Source: TCS55 sp964343505
GTDB taxonomy: Bacteria; Fidelibacterota; Marinisomatia; Marinisomatales; TCS55
NCBI GenBank assembly: GCA_964343505.1
Contig: CAYFJU010000096.1
Location: 1 to 7,942, forward strand
Direction: 5' to 3'
Length of the DNA: 7,942 bases
Below are positions 1 through 5,946 of this stretch, one piece after another. Every line of letters begins with the position of its first letter. Position 1 is the first letter of the stretch. Both the position numbers and the translations under genes were made by a program. The notes beneath the pieces are model-generated. The model was not told the DNA's origin. It did no database searches and saw nothing but the letters and a program-made list of their open reading frames with translations.

Positions 1-250
1 GTTTTGGGCAATTATGCAGCCTGATTTTTTACTTGGTTTAACCTTAGAATACAGGTAGGAGGGAGCTTCCCATATATTTCAACTAAAAATGAAACAACGT
101 CATTACGATTACGTAAATAATTACTTTTGGCTATGATTTCTTAATCTATGTTTATACCCCTACTTACTTTAGATAATATGCTTGTTAATAAATTATTGAT
201 ACAAATATTCCATTCCTCGGGAAGGAACAATATCCCTAACTTCGCCGCTT
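1..250. other. Upstream region of lepB, no complete gene
   Basis: No convincing gene is present. One forward frame is open from the window edge to a TAG at 56-58 and could be the last codons of an upstream gene (ending ...LTLEYR), but about 18 codons cannot establish that. The rest is A+T-rich. A -10-like GATAAT sits at 172-177 without a recognisable -35 box. An 8-bp palindrome TTACGTAA sits at 109-116. Either could belong to lepB control, but neither is strong evidence. Confidence 0.3.
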
Positions 251-1216
251 ATGAATGCCAAAATATCTAAAGTAATCCACGAAATCAGGTCCTTATTCAT
301 CCTGGTGATCATTGTATTGACCCTTAAAGTAACCATTTTTGAATTATACATCGTTCCCACCGGGAGCATGGAAAATACAATTATGACCGGCGATTTTTTG
401 GCTGGAAACCGTTTTGTTTATGGGATGCGGTCTCCAGATTGGATTGGCATTCCATACACCGATATCGGCTTTGATGTGCCATCGATAAAGTTTCCCTCTT
501 TTCGCGAGCCTAAAAGGGGAGATGTGATCATTTTTAAATTTCCGCGGGATGTAAAGCAGAAATATGTAAAACGCTGTGTCGCTGAACCGGGGGACACATT
601 GGAAGTCAAAGATAAACTTATTTATATCAACGGTGCACCTTATCCGCTCCCGGAAAATGGAAAATTCGTCATGTCACCAATTTCCGCTTCATTTGTCCAG
701 CAGGATATCTTTCTCGGGAAACAAGGGAATAAAGATCATTTCAAAACATTAAAAATGCCCCAAAAAGGAGACCAGATTGAAATATCTCCCGAAAATGCCC
801 AACTGTTATTGCACCTGATGCTCCTCGATGGCCATGAATTGAAATTGATCAGCGGCGGGATGGAATTCCCTTTTACGATGGTCAGTCCCGATGAATTATA
901 TCGGCGCAAGGGCAAAATGGAAGTCTATGCACCATATTATCCCCAGGGGAAATTGCTCGTCCCGTGGTCAAACAATAGGCCGAAGGTTGATGATCTATTG
1001 GTTGATGGCAAATCCATTGGTGATATGAAATATTATACCGTTGAACAGGATTATTATTGGGCCATGGGTGATAATCGCGATGACAGTCTGGATTCACGTT
1101 ATTGGGGCTTTGTCCCACGGTCGTATATATTAGGTGAGGCACTTTTTTCCTATTTTTCACTGGATTTGAAAACTTGGGTTCCAAGATTTAATCGCATCGG
1201 TACAATTATTCAATAG
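251..1216 (+). CDS. lepB: Signal peptidase I (LepB)
   Basis: Membrane serine protease that removes signal peptides from exported proteins on the outer face of the inner membrane (S26 family, EC 3.4.21.89). One hydrophobic segment lies at about residues 14-35, followed at once by the serine box PTGSMENT with catalytic Ser39. The lysine box YVKRCVAEPGD gives the general base Lys107. The C-terminal box GDNRDDSLDSRYWGFVP is at 273-289. Its 321 residues are close to the E. coli enzyme, but only one membrane segment is visible where E. coli has two. The extra length is a segment between the Ser and Lys boxes (about 53-87) and a long domain II (about 120-265). The ATG start places the membrane segment right at the N-terminus. 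No good Shine-Dalgarno is present, only GGAAGGA about 25 nt upstream. It is probably the first gene of the cluster that ends at the 3384 terminator. Confidence 0.95.
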   Translation: MNAKISKVIHEIRSLFILVIIVLTLKVTIFELYIVPTGSMENTIMTGDFLAGNRFVYGMRSPDWIGIPYTDIGFDVPSIKFPSFREPKRGDVIIFKFPRDVKQKYVKRCVAEPGDTLEVKDKLIYINGAPYPLPENGKFVMSPISASFVQQDIFLGKQGNKDHFKTLKMPQKGDQIEISPENAQLLLHLMLLDGHELKLISGGMEFPFTMVSPDELYRRKGKMEVYAPYYPQGKLLVPWSNNRPKVDDLLVDGKSIGDMKYYTVEQDYYWAMGDNRDDSLDSRYWGFVPRSYILGEALFSYFSLDLKTWVPRFNRIGTIIQ

Positions 1217-1266
1217 GACTTGACTGGCAAAAAATCGATAATGTATTTTGAATCACTAAAAGAAGT

Positions 1267-1962
1267 ATGGTAATCAAAATGAAGTCCTATTTTTCCTTCC
1301 TCCTGTTATTTTCTTTCGTGTTGGCACAGGATGCAGCAACGGAAGCTGACACATCGGTAAATACGCAGCCTACGCTTTCCGATACAACCCGGGAGGTGCC
1401 CTCAGGATTGGGAAAGGGCTATAAAGGCCTCCCTTGGGGCAGCCTGAAAGGCGCCCAAATCACCACTTCTTTTACCGCTATCGCGAATATTGACAGTCTC
1501 GCAGCCAATCAGTCATTTGTTGGCGCATTGGGGTCTGACTCTGTTATGGTCACCTACTTTTTTGCTGACAGCGGATTCTGGAAAGTTGAAATCGATATCG
1601 TCATTCAGCAAAATAACATTGATGCACAGATTGCAGATTTTAGACGGTTGGAAAAAAATATTTCTGAAGTATATGGGCCGCCGCAAAAAATGAACCAACA
1701 GGAATCGGGACCGTCGGGAGCCTACGCGAATATGTTAGATCAGAAATTTGCCCGGGCCTTTTATCGTTCGACCTGGTCGGTTACACCGGCGATTATTGAA
1801 CTGGTTTTAAATTCTTCCGTACTTCTCCCCGCAACAGATTTGCCCCTATTCTCAGGAAATTTTAGTGTATTGAAACTGGTGTATTATAATCCGGATTATA
1901 GGCACTCATCCCAGCCAACGCCCGAACCGAAAGCAATTCCGTCCATTTTCGATATCTATTGA
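1267..1962 (+). CDS. Exported protein with a GYKGLPWG motif, unknown function
   Basis: I do not recognise a named family. The N-terminus is a classic Sec signal peptide: Lys4 and Lys6, a hydrophobic core at 8-19, and a V-L-A|Q cleavage site after Ala20. The mature protein (about 211 residues) begins with a Thr/Ser/Asp-rich linker to about residue 45. It then has GYKGLPWG at 51-58 and YFFADSGFWKV at 97-107. A G-x-P-W-G turn followed by a Y-F-F-x-(D/G)-x-L/F-W-K-V strand recurs in small secreted or lipoprotein domains of unknown function, so one such domain is inferred. The start could be ATG 1267 or ATG 1279 (MKSYFSF...), and both keep the signal peptide. AAAGAAG just upstream of 1267 is a weak ribosome site. 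It follows lepB by 50 nt and its stop overlaps the next start. It would be matured by a LepB-type enzyme. Confidence 0.8.
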   Translation: MVIKMKSYFSFLLLFSFVLAQDAATEADTSVNTQPTLSDTTREVPSGLGKGYKGLPWGSLKGAQITTSFTAIANIDSLAANQSFVGALGSDSVMVTYFFADSGFWKVEIDIVIQQNNIDAQIADFRRLEKNISEVYGPPQKMNQQESGPSGAYANMLDQKFARAFYRSTWSVTPAIIELVLNSSVLLPATDLPLFSGNFSVLKLVYYNPDYRHSSQPTPEPKAIPSIFDIY

Positions 1963-2423
1963 TTCGAAGCACCGGCTTGTTTAGACCGGTTTACTGTTTT
2001 TTCTTGTTTCTGGTCTTCTCCCAATGCACTCAACCACCCAGAATGGTGCGGGAGTATCAATATTCAATTCCAAAAGCGGATGTATTAGACATTTGTCGAA
2101 AAGTACTCGTTAAACTGGATTACGACATTGATATATACGCTGCCGAAAGTAATATGCTGGTGACCAAGCCCATAAAATTAAGGCGTGCTTTACGGCGCTA
2201 TGATTATGTGGTCTATGTTCAGGTCAGTGATCGAATTGAAATTCATGTCGCCGCTGAACGGAGTATTTTTAAACGAAGCTCGGAATCAACCGTCGGAGGA
2301 AGTGGTTTTATTGAAAAACAGTCTGAACCGGCCATGCCCTATAATTTGCAGAAAAAAATATTTTACCCCATTCACAAATCAATGATTAAACAAAATTTCC
2401 TCCCCCGGCAAATGATTAAATAA
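1959..2423 (+). CDS. Small probable lipoprotein, unknown function
   Basis: The TTG start overlaps the previous TGA (TTGA, 1959-1962), which suggests translational coupling. A second TTG at 1977 is also possible. No ATG precedes the hydrophobic segment, so a non-ATG start is needed to keep it. Residues 11-21 are hydrophobic and end in LVFSQC-T. Cys23 is a plausible lipidation site, although Gln at -1 is atypical for a lipobox. The mature part (about 130 residues) has a pattern seen in small envelope lipoproteins: YSIPKADVLDICRKVLVKLDYDI, then SNMLVTKPI, then alternating strands (YDYVVYVQV, RIEIHVAAE). This resembles the small alpha/beta domain of BamC-like lipoproteins, but that is only a fold-level impression. 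The C-terminus is basic. I cannot assign a function. Confidence 0.7.
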   Translation: MIRSTGLFRPVYCFFLFLVFSQCTQPPRMVREYQYSIPKADVLDICRKVLVKLDYDIDIYAAESNMLVTKPIKLRRALRRYDYVVYVQVSDRIEIHVAAERSIFKRSSESTVGGSGFIEKQSEPAMPYNLQKKIFYPIHKSMIKQNFLPRQMIK

Positions 2424-2437
2424 AATCCCATTTTATT
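2419..2437 (+). other. A+T-only hairpin at the lipoprotein stop
   Basis: AATAAAAT and ATTTTATT form a perfect 8-bp stem around a CCC loop, overlapping the TAA stop at 2421-2423. The stem has no G-C pairs and no T-tract follows, so it is unlikely to terminate strongly. It could protect the mRNA 3' end or be chance in A+T-rich DNA. Confidence 0.25.
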
Positions 2438-2503
2438 AGAATAAAAGTGTGTTAATTTCGCATTCCAAATTTTAGCAACCGTCATTAATTTGAAGTACAC
2501 TTT

Positions 2504-2836
2504 ATGAGTATTGATTTCGGAAAAAAGGAAGACCGCGAGGGGTATCTCCAATCAAAACTGGATGATTTATTGGATGGAATCAACGCATCCTATGGTCAGG
2601 CATTGCTTGATGAATTGATGTCCAGGTTAGAAGCAACAGTTGACGATTTTAATAAAGAAGTGGATGAATTAATGGGCTCGCTTAAAAAGAGCTCAGAAGA
2701 AAAAGAAAAATTAATCCAGCAAATAAAAGCTGGAGAAATGCCCAGCGCTGAGAGCACATCCCCGGACCAAAAACAGGAGGGTGATGAAGAGCGAGAACTC
2801 AGCGAATGGGAAAAGAGGTTAGAAGGCATTAGTTAA
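2504..2836 (+). CDS. Small soluble coiled-coil protein, unknown function
   Basis: A 110-residue, very acidic and polar protein with no signal peptide or membrane segment, so probably cytoplasmic. Residues 15-75 have heptad-like Leu/Ile spacing (LDDLLDGINASYGQ, LLDELMSRLEATVDDF, VDELMGSLKK), indicating one or two long helices. Residues 78-100 are a disordered linker rich in Ser, Pro, Gln and Glu. A short final helix (SEWEKRLEGI) follows. I recognise no family. The start is ATG 2504 with a weak GAAG 8 nt upstream. It lies 80 nt after the lipoprotein gene and 15 nt before another coiled-coil gene. The tight pairing suggests that the two products act together, which is inference. Confidence 0.72.
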   Translation: MSIDFGKKEDREGYLQSKLDDLLDGINASYGQALLDELMSRLEATVDDFNKEVDELMGSLKKSSEEKEKLIQQIKAGEMPSAESTSPDQKQEGDEERELSEWEKRLEGIS

Positions 2837-2851
2837 CGACTAAATGAGGAA

Positions 2852-3355
2852 ATGATGAACGTTAAAGATAAAATTATTTTTGGGCTATTGATCATACTGA
2901 TTGCAGCAGGCGGTTATTTTCAATGGATGGCAGATGATATGAAGGCCCGCATGGATGTCCTCAATCAAAATGACCAGGAACACCTGGATATTATTGATAA
3001 GGAATTCCGTGAAGATTTACGCAATTTAAACCTGCGTTTTGAAGGCCGGGGTAAGCATATCCGCAAAGCACAGGAGGATATTATTGCCAACACCACCCTG
3101 ATCAATACGAAAGCATCAGAACTAAGCGATATGATTGATGAAGTTCAATACAACTTAGATGAATATAGTCGCGTTACCGATAAAAAGATCGAACGGACGA
3201 ATAACGATGTTGCTGATCTGCAGGATTCGTTCGATAGTCAGCGCCGTCAAACCAGACGTAAATTTTCTGACTTGGAACAAAGTTTGACGCAATTGCAGAA
3301 CCAAGTAAAGGAACTGCATGAACCGAAAGAAGATGAAAAAGGTAAAAAACCTTAA
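2852..3355 (+). CDS. Membrane-anchored coiled-coil protein, unknown function
   Basis: The N-terminus is one membrane segment (IIFGLLIILIAAGGYF, about 8-23) after a short basic start (NVKDK). The rest, about residues 28-155, is a nearly unbroken charged helix with heptad spacing and many Asp, Arg, Gln and Asn residues. The tail is Lys/Glu-rich (KEDEKGKKP). A type II anchor with the coiled coil outside the membrane is likely but not proven. No catalytic motif is visible. Two ATGs are adjacent, 2852 and 2855. The Shine-Dalgarno GAGGA at 2846-2850 is 1 nt from the first and 4 nt from the second, so 2855 (MNVKDK) is the more likely start. It is the last gene before the terminator at 3384. It could be a scaffold or spacer protein. 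Confidence 0.72.
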   Translation: MMNVKDKIIFGLLIILIAAGGYFQWMADDMKARMDVLNQNDQEHLDIIDKEFREDLRNLNLRFEGRGKHIRKAQEDIIANTTLINTKASELSDMIDEVQYNLDEYSRVTDKKIERTNNDVADLQDSFDSQRRQTRRKFSDLEQSLTQLQNQVKELHEPKEDEKGKKP

Positions 3356-3383
3356 TCTTTCTAAACCATTATTTGAGATGAGG

Positions 3384-3417
3384 AAAAGGGTTGCAGTTTT
3401 GTGACCCTTTTTTATTT
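3384..3417 (+). terminator. Intrinsic terminator ending the lepB cluster
   Basis: The arms 3384-3395 (AAAAGGGTTGCA) and 3400-3411 (TGTGACCCTTTT) pair along all 12 positions, two of them G-U, around a GTTT loop. Six consecutive T (3408-3413) and then ATTT follow. This is a standard Rho-independent terminator 28 nt after the coiled-coil gene. The start codon of the next gene lies 8 nt beyond the stem, so the hairpin also occupies that gene's ribosome-binding region. Confidence 0.85.
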
Positions 3418-3419
3418 GT

Positions 3420-3812
3420 ATGTTCGAGACGCAAAAAGAATTAGAATTATTTGAAAAGGGTATTCGGTTTTTTAATGCCCGTCAATATGAATCAGCCCAT
3501 AATGCTTGGGAAGTTTTATGGAAAGAAATCGGCAACCAGCCACGTCGGAATGGGCTAAAAGTATTCCTTCAACTTACCGGAATTTACCAAAATATTGAAT
3601 TGGAAAAATGGGATGCGGTGCGCTATGGAATTCGGATTGCCACTCAGCGGTTAGAGGAAAATAAAAGATCCATAAATCAGTGGGTTGAAGTGGATTCTAT
3701 CGAAAGTTTTCTAAAACAATATCAAGAGAATGATATATCACTTAAAGCTTTTAATGAAGTTATTATAAAAAGAAAATGGGGTAGAGTTCACAAAGACCTC
3801 GGAACTAAGTGA
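3420..3812 (+). CDS. DUF309 family protein
   Basis: The N-terminal half fits the DUF309 signature: at residues 14-34, G-x-x-F-F-N-x-x-x-Y-x-x-A-H-x-x-W-E-x-x-W. A second helix pair follows (GLKVFLQLTGIYQNIELEKWDAVRYGI, about 45-71). The usual His-Glu of the family reads His27-Asn28 here. Members are small all-helical proteins of unknown biochemical role. The 130 residues are complete, with a Lys/Arg-rich C-terminus. ATG 3420 is the only reasonable start, because an in-frame TGA lies at 3402-3404. No Shine-Dalgarno lies in the last 8 nt, which follow a terminator stem. GAGG at 3380-3383 is just before the stem, so folding would bring it to about 8 nt from the ATG. The last codons form part of another hairpin. 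Confidence 0.82.
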   Translation: MFETQKELELFEKGIRFFNARQYESAHNAWEVLWKEIGNQPRRNGLKVFLQLTGIYQNIELEKWDAVRYGIRIATQRLEENKRSINQWVEVDSIESFLKQYQENDISLKAFNEVIIKRKWGRVHKDLGTK

Positions 3813-3823
3813 ACGTCTACCCC
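3764..3823 (-). terminator. Terminator for the tRNA-Leu unit, inside the end of the DUF309 gene
   Basis: The arms 3778-3791 (GGGGTAGAGTTCAC) and 3809-3823 pair over 14 positions with one bulged base (G3815) and a 17-nt loop. On the minus strand the stem is followed by ATTTTCTTTTTATA (3764-3777 reversed), a good T-tract. On the plus strand only TTCC follows. It therefore suits transcription coming from the tRNA-Leu promoter, ending about 106 nt past the tRNA. The DNA is also the last codons and stop of the DUF309 gene, so it may protect that mRNA's 3' end. Confidence 0.65.
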
Positions 3824-3928
3824 TTCCACATACCAAAGGTACCAAGCCAGCACCTTGATGGGTTAAAGTAAAAGTTTAATCAACGTAATGCAAGCTATTT
3901 TTTATGGGTAGAAAAATAGGCAATTTTG

Positions 3929-4010
3929 TGCCGGAGGGGGGACTCGAACCCCCACACCTTTCGATACGCGAGTTTGAGTCGCGCGCGTCTACCAATTCCG
4001 CCACCCCGGC
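3929..4010 (-). tRNA. tRNA-Leu (anticodon CAA)
   Basis: Read on the minus strand, the gene starts GCCGGGG at 4010. A D-arm with GGAATTGGTAGACGC follows. The anticodon arm is CGCGA-CTCAAAC-TCGCG, giving anticodon CAA at 3974-3976, which decodes UUG. A long class II variable region and the T-arm GGGGG-TTCGAGT-CCCCC come next, ending in CTCCGGC and discriminator A at 3929. The acceptor stem has one G-U pair. The long variable region and discriminator A agree with leucine identity. CCA is not encoded. The total is 82 nt. Confidence 0.96.
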
Positions 4011-4021
4011 ATTTATTGGGT

Positions 4022-4027
4022 ATTATC
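4022..4027 (-). promoter_or_regulatory. Possible -10 box of tRNA-Leu
   Basis: The minus strand reads GATAAT exactly 11 nt before the first tRNA base. No matching -35 box is visible. The tRNA-Arg gene has GGTAAT at the same 11-nt distance, which supports the assignment a little. Confidence 0.35.
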
Positions 4028-4055
4028 GGATATGAAAATTTATTAAGTTTATGAA

Positions 4056-4085
4056 TTGGTAGTCAAGGCTGTAGAATTGTTATAT
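4056..4085 (+). promoter_or_regulatory. Possible promoter of the acyl-CoA synthetase and gpsA unit
   Basis: TTGGTA (4056-4061) and TTATAT (4080-4085), separated by 18 nt, loosely match -35 and -10 boxes, with about 80 nt of leader before the ATG at 4169. The upstream neighbour is a minus-strand tRNA, so a forward promoter must lie somewhere in this gap unless the DUF309 transcript reads through. The exact boxes are uncertain. Confidence 0.25.
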
Positions 4086-4168
4086 GAATGATTTTGGTCT
4101 AAATTCTTAACGGTCCATGCGGTCACTATACCCGAATACTATCCGATCACTAACCAAAGGTTAATTTA

Positions 4169-5944
4169 ATGATAACACCACAGATACTACTTCAAAATGC
4201 TGAGAACTATAGTTCCGAACCTGCCCTTTCCATTAAAGATGAACACGGAAATTGGGTCACCGATACCTGGTCTGAAACCTGTGCCTATACTATGGATATT
4301 GCTAAATCACTCACAGCGCTTGGCGTTGGAATCAATGATAAAGTCAGTATTTACAGTTATAATCGAAAAGAATGGTATGGGGCTTATTTAGGAACGCAAT
4401 TGGTCGGCGGTGCGGCGATTGGTGTATATCATACCTGTTCTTCGAAAGAAGTTGAGTGGATCGTCGGTAATTCAGATTCAAAAGTTGTATTTGTCGGAAA
4501 TAATCCCATGGATAATGGTGAAGCCGCTAAAATGCCAAACCATCGGCTCTATAAAATATTAGATATTCTTGAAAAAGTTGAAACAGTCGTTATGATGGGT
4601 GGGATAGAGACATTTGATCATGAGAAGATCATTTCCTGGGATGAGTTCATTGCTAAAGGTCAGAATATATCCGATGATGAGATCAGATCGAGATTAGATC
4701 AAATAGATGAAAATACCACAGCATGTTTGATCTATACGTCAGGAACCACAGGAAATCCTAAGGGCGTCGAATTAACACACAAAAATTGGACATTTGAAAT
4801 GAATGCCAGCAATGGCGTGTTTAGCTTTGTACAAGGTGAGCGTTATTTATCTTGGCTGCCGTTAGCCCATGTATTTGGTCAAATGGTAGATCTTAATTAT
4901 TGGATCCATAATGCATTGCATCTTCACATTTGTGATAACCCTTTATTTGTTGTGGATTATGCCAAAGAAGTAAAACCACACCTTTTCATCGGAGTCCCGA
5001 GGATTTACGAGAAGATTTATTCCAATCTAAAAGCGGCCATTGATAGTAAAGCGATCCTTCGAATTGGATTGAAAATTCCAGGATTATCTAAAGTGCTCAA
5101 AGGCAAGCTTAAGGACGCCACTGGATTTACGGATACACGCTTTTTAATTTCCGGGGCTGCGCCGATAAATCCTGATATTCTCATCCTTTTTCAGTCCTTG
5201 GATATTCCGCTGTTTGAAGGGTATGGGATGACGGAAAATTCAGCCGGGGCCACCATCAATTGGAGTGATTACAATAAAATCGGCACGGTGGGTAAGGCCA
5301 TTCCCGGAACTGAAATTAAAATTGCGGATGATGGGGAAGTCCTCATGCGCGGAGACCATGTGATGAAGGGCTATTATAAGAATCCTGAGGCCACCAGCGA
5401 AACCATCATTGATGGATGGCTTCATTCCGGGGATGTGGGTGAACTCGATGGGGATGGTTTCCTGAAAATCACCGGACGGAAAAAAGAAATTTATGTTAGT
5501 TCCGGAGGCAAAAATATCGCCCCCCTTGTTATCGAAGAAACAATGAAATCAATTCCTTTGGTGTCGCAATGCTTTCTCGTTGGTGATGGCAGAAAATACT
5601 GTTCAGCTCTTTTTACCCTTGATCCGGGCGTAATCCTTCGGGATAAAATTGGTATGGATGCCAATGATATTCCGAAAGATCCCCAACAGCAACTATCCAC
5701 GCTAAAAGAAAATGGGTTTACATTTTCTGACTATACTGATAGCGCAGAAGTGGCGGCCGAGATTCAATCTTATGTCGATGAACTGAATGGCCACTTTTCC
5801 AATCCGGAGCAGCTAAAAAAATTCTCAATTCTCCCCAGGGATTTCACAATCGATGATGGGGAGCTGACACCAACACTTAAAATCCGGCGAAAACAGATTA
5901 GGGAAAATTGGTCCGATATTATTGAATCGATGTATACGGACTGA
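4169..5944 (+). CDS. Long-chain acyl-CoA synthetase, AMP-forming
   Basis: Activates long-chain fatty acids with ATP and CoA through an acyl-adenylate (EC 6.2.1.3, FAA1/FadD15-like branch of the ANL superfamily). The ATP-binding loop is YTSGTTGNPKG at 189-199 and the family motif LPLAHVFG is at 230-237. GYGMTE is at 351-356. The L-motif region GWLHSGDVG (416-424) contains Asp422, which binds the adenosine ribose. The hinge and fatty-acid signature GRKKEIYVSSGGKNIAP starts at 436. Near the C-terminus, TPTLK places the likely catalytic Lys at 571. Its 591 residues are full length for this branch. No signal peptide or membrane segment is present, so it is cytoplasmic or membrane-associated. The start is ATG 4169 with AAAGG 8 nt upstream. 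gpsA follows after 2 nt. It may recycle or import fatty acids for phospholipids or feed beta-oxidation. Chain length cannot be read from sequence. Confidence 0.94.
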   Translation: MITPQILLQNAENYSSEPALSIKDEHGNWVTDTWSETCAYTMDIAKSLTALGVGINDKVSIYSYNRKEWYGAYLGTQLVGGAAIGVYHTCSSKEVEWIVGNSDSKVVFVGNNPMDNGEAAKMPNHRLYKILDILEKVETVVMMGGIETFDHEKIISWDEFIAKGQNISDDEIRSRLDQIDENTTACLIYTSGTTGNPKGVELTHKNWTFEMNASNGVFSFVQGERYLSWLPLAHVFGQMVDLNYWIHNALHLHICDNPLFVVDYAKEVKPHLFIGVPRIYEKIYSNLKAAIDSKAILRIGLKIPGLSKVLKGKLKDATGFTDTRFLISGAAPINPDILILFQSLDIPLFEGYGMTENSAGATINWSDYNKIGTVGKAIPGTEIKIADDGEVLMRGDHVMKGYYKNPEATSETIIDGWLHSGDVGELDGDGFLKITGRKKEIYVSSGGKNIAPLVIEETMKSIPLVSQCFLVGDGRKYCSALFTLDPGVILRDKIGMDANDIPKDPQQQLSTLKENGFTFSDYTDSAEVAAEIQSYVDELNGHFSNPEQLKKFSILPRDFTIDDGELTPTLKIRRKQIRENWSDIIESMYTD

Positions 5945-5946
5945 GA

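Larger units (their letters stand above)
3824..4168. other. Intergenic region around tRNA-Leu
   Basis: This stretch holds no protein gene. Besides the tRNA it has an A+T-rich 8-bp hairpin (3895-3902 with 3912-3919) downstream of the tRNA, and a tight TAACC-AAA-GGTTA hairpin at 4151-4163 in front of the acyl-CoA synthetase start. AAAGG at 4156-4160 within the latter is that gene's likely ribosome site, so the small stem could reduce its initiation. An 8-bp inverted pair (ATCGGATA 4025-4032, TATCCGAT 4140-4147) flanks the leader, but could be chance. Confidence 0.4.

Noticed and set aside
882..1184. 100-codon open frame on the minus strand within lepB
   Set aside because: It lies entirely antisense to a gene with intact catalytic motifs, and its product has no recognisable domain.
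2596..2829. Ser-rich minus-strand open frame opposite the small coiled-coil gene
   Set aside because: The Ser/Phe-rich product is what results from reading Glu/Lys-rich codons backwards. The forward frame has the better gene context.
4025..4147. 8-bp inverted repeat ATCGGATA and TATCCGAT, 107 nt apart
   Set aside because: With over 100 nt between the arms, a match of this length could easily occur by chance, and no operator or element edge is evident.
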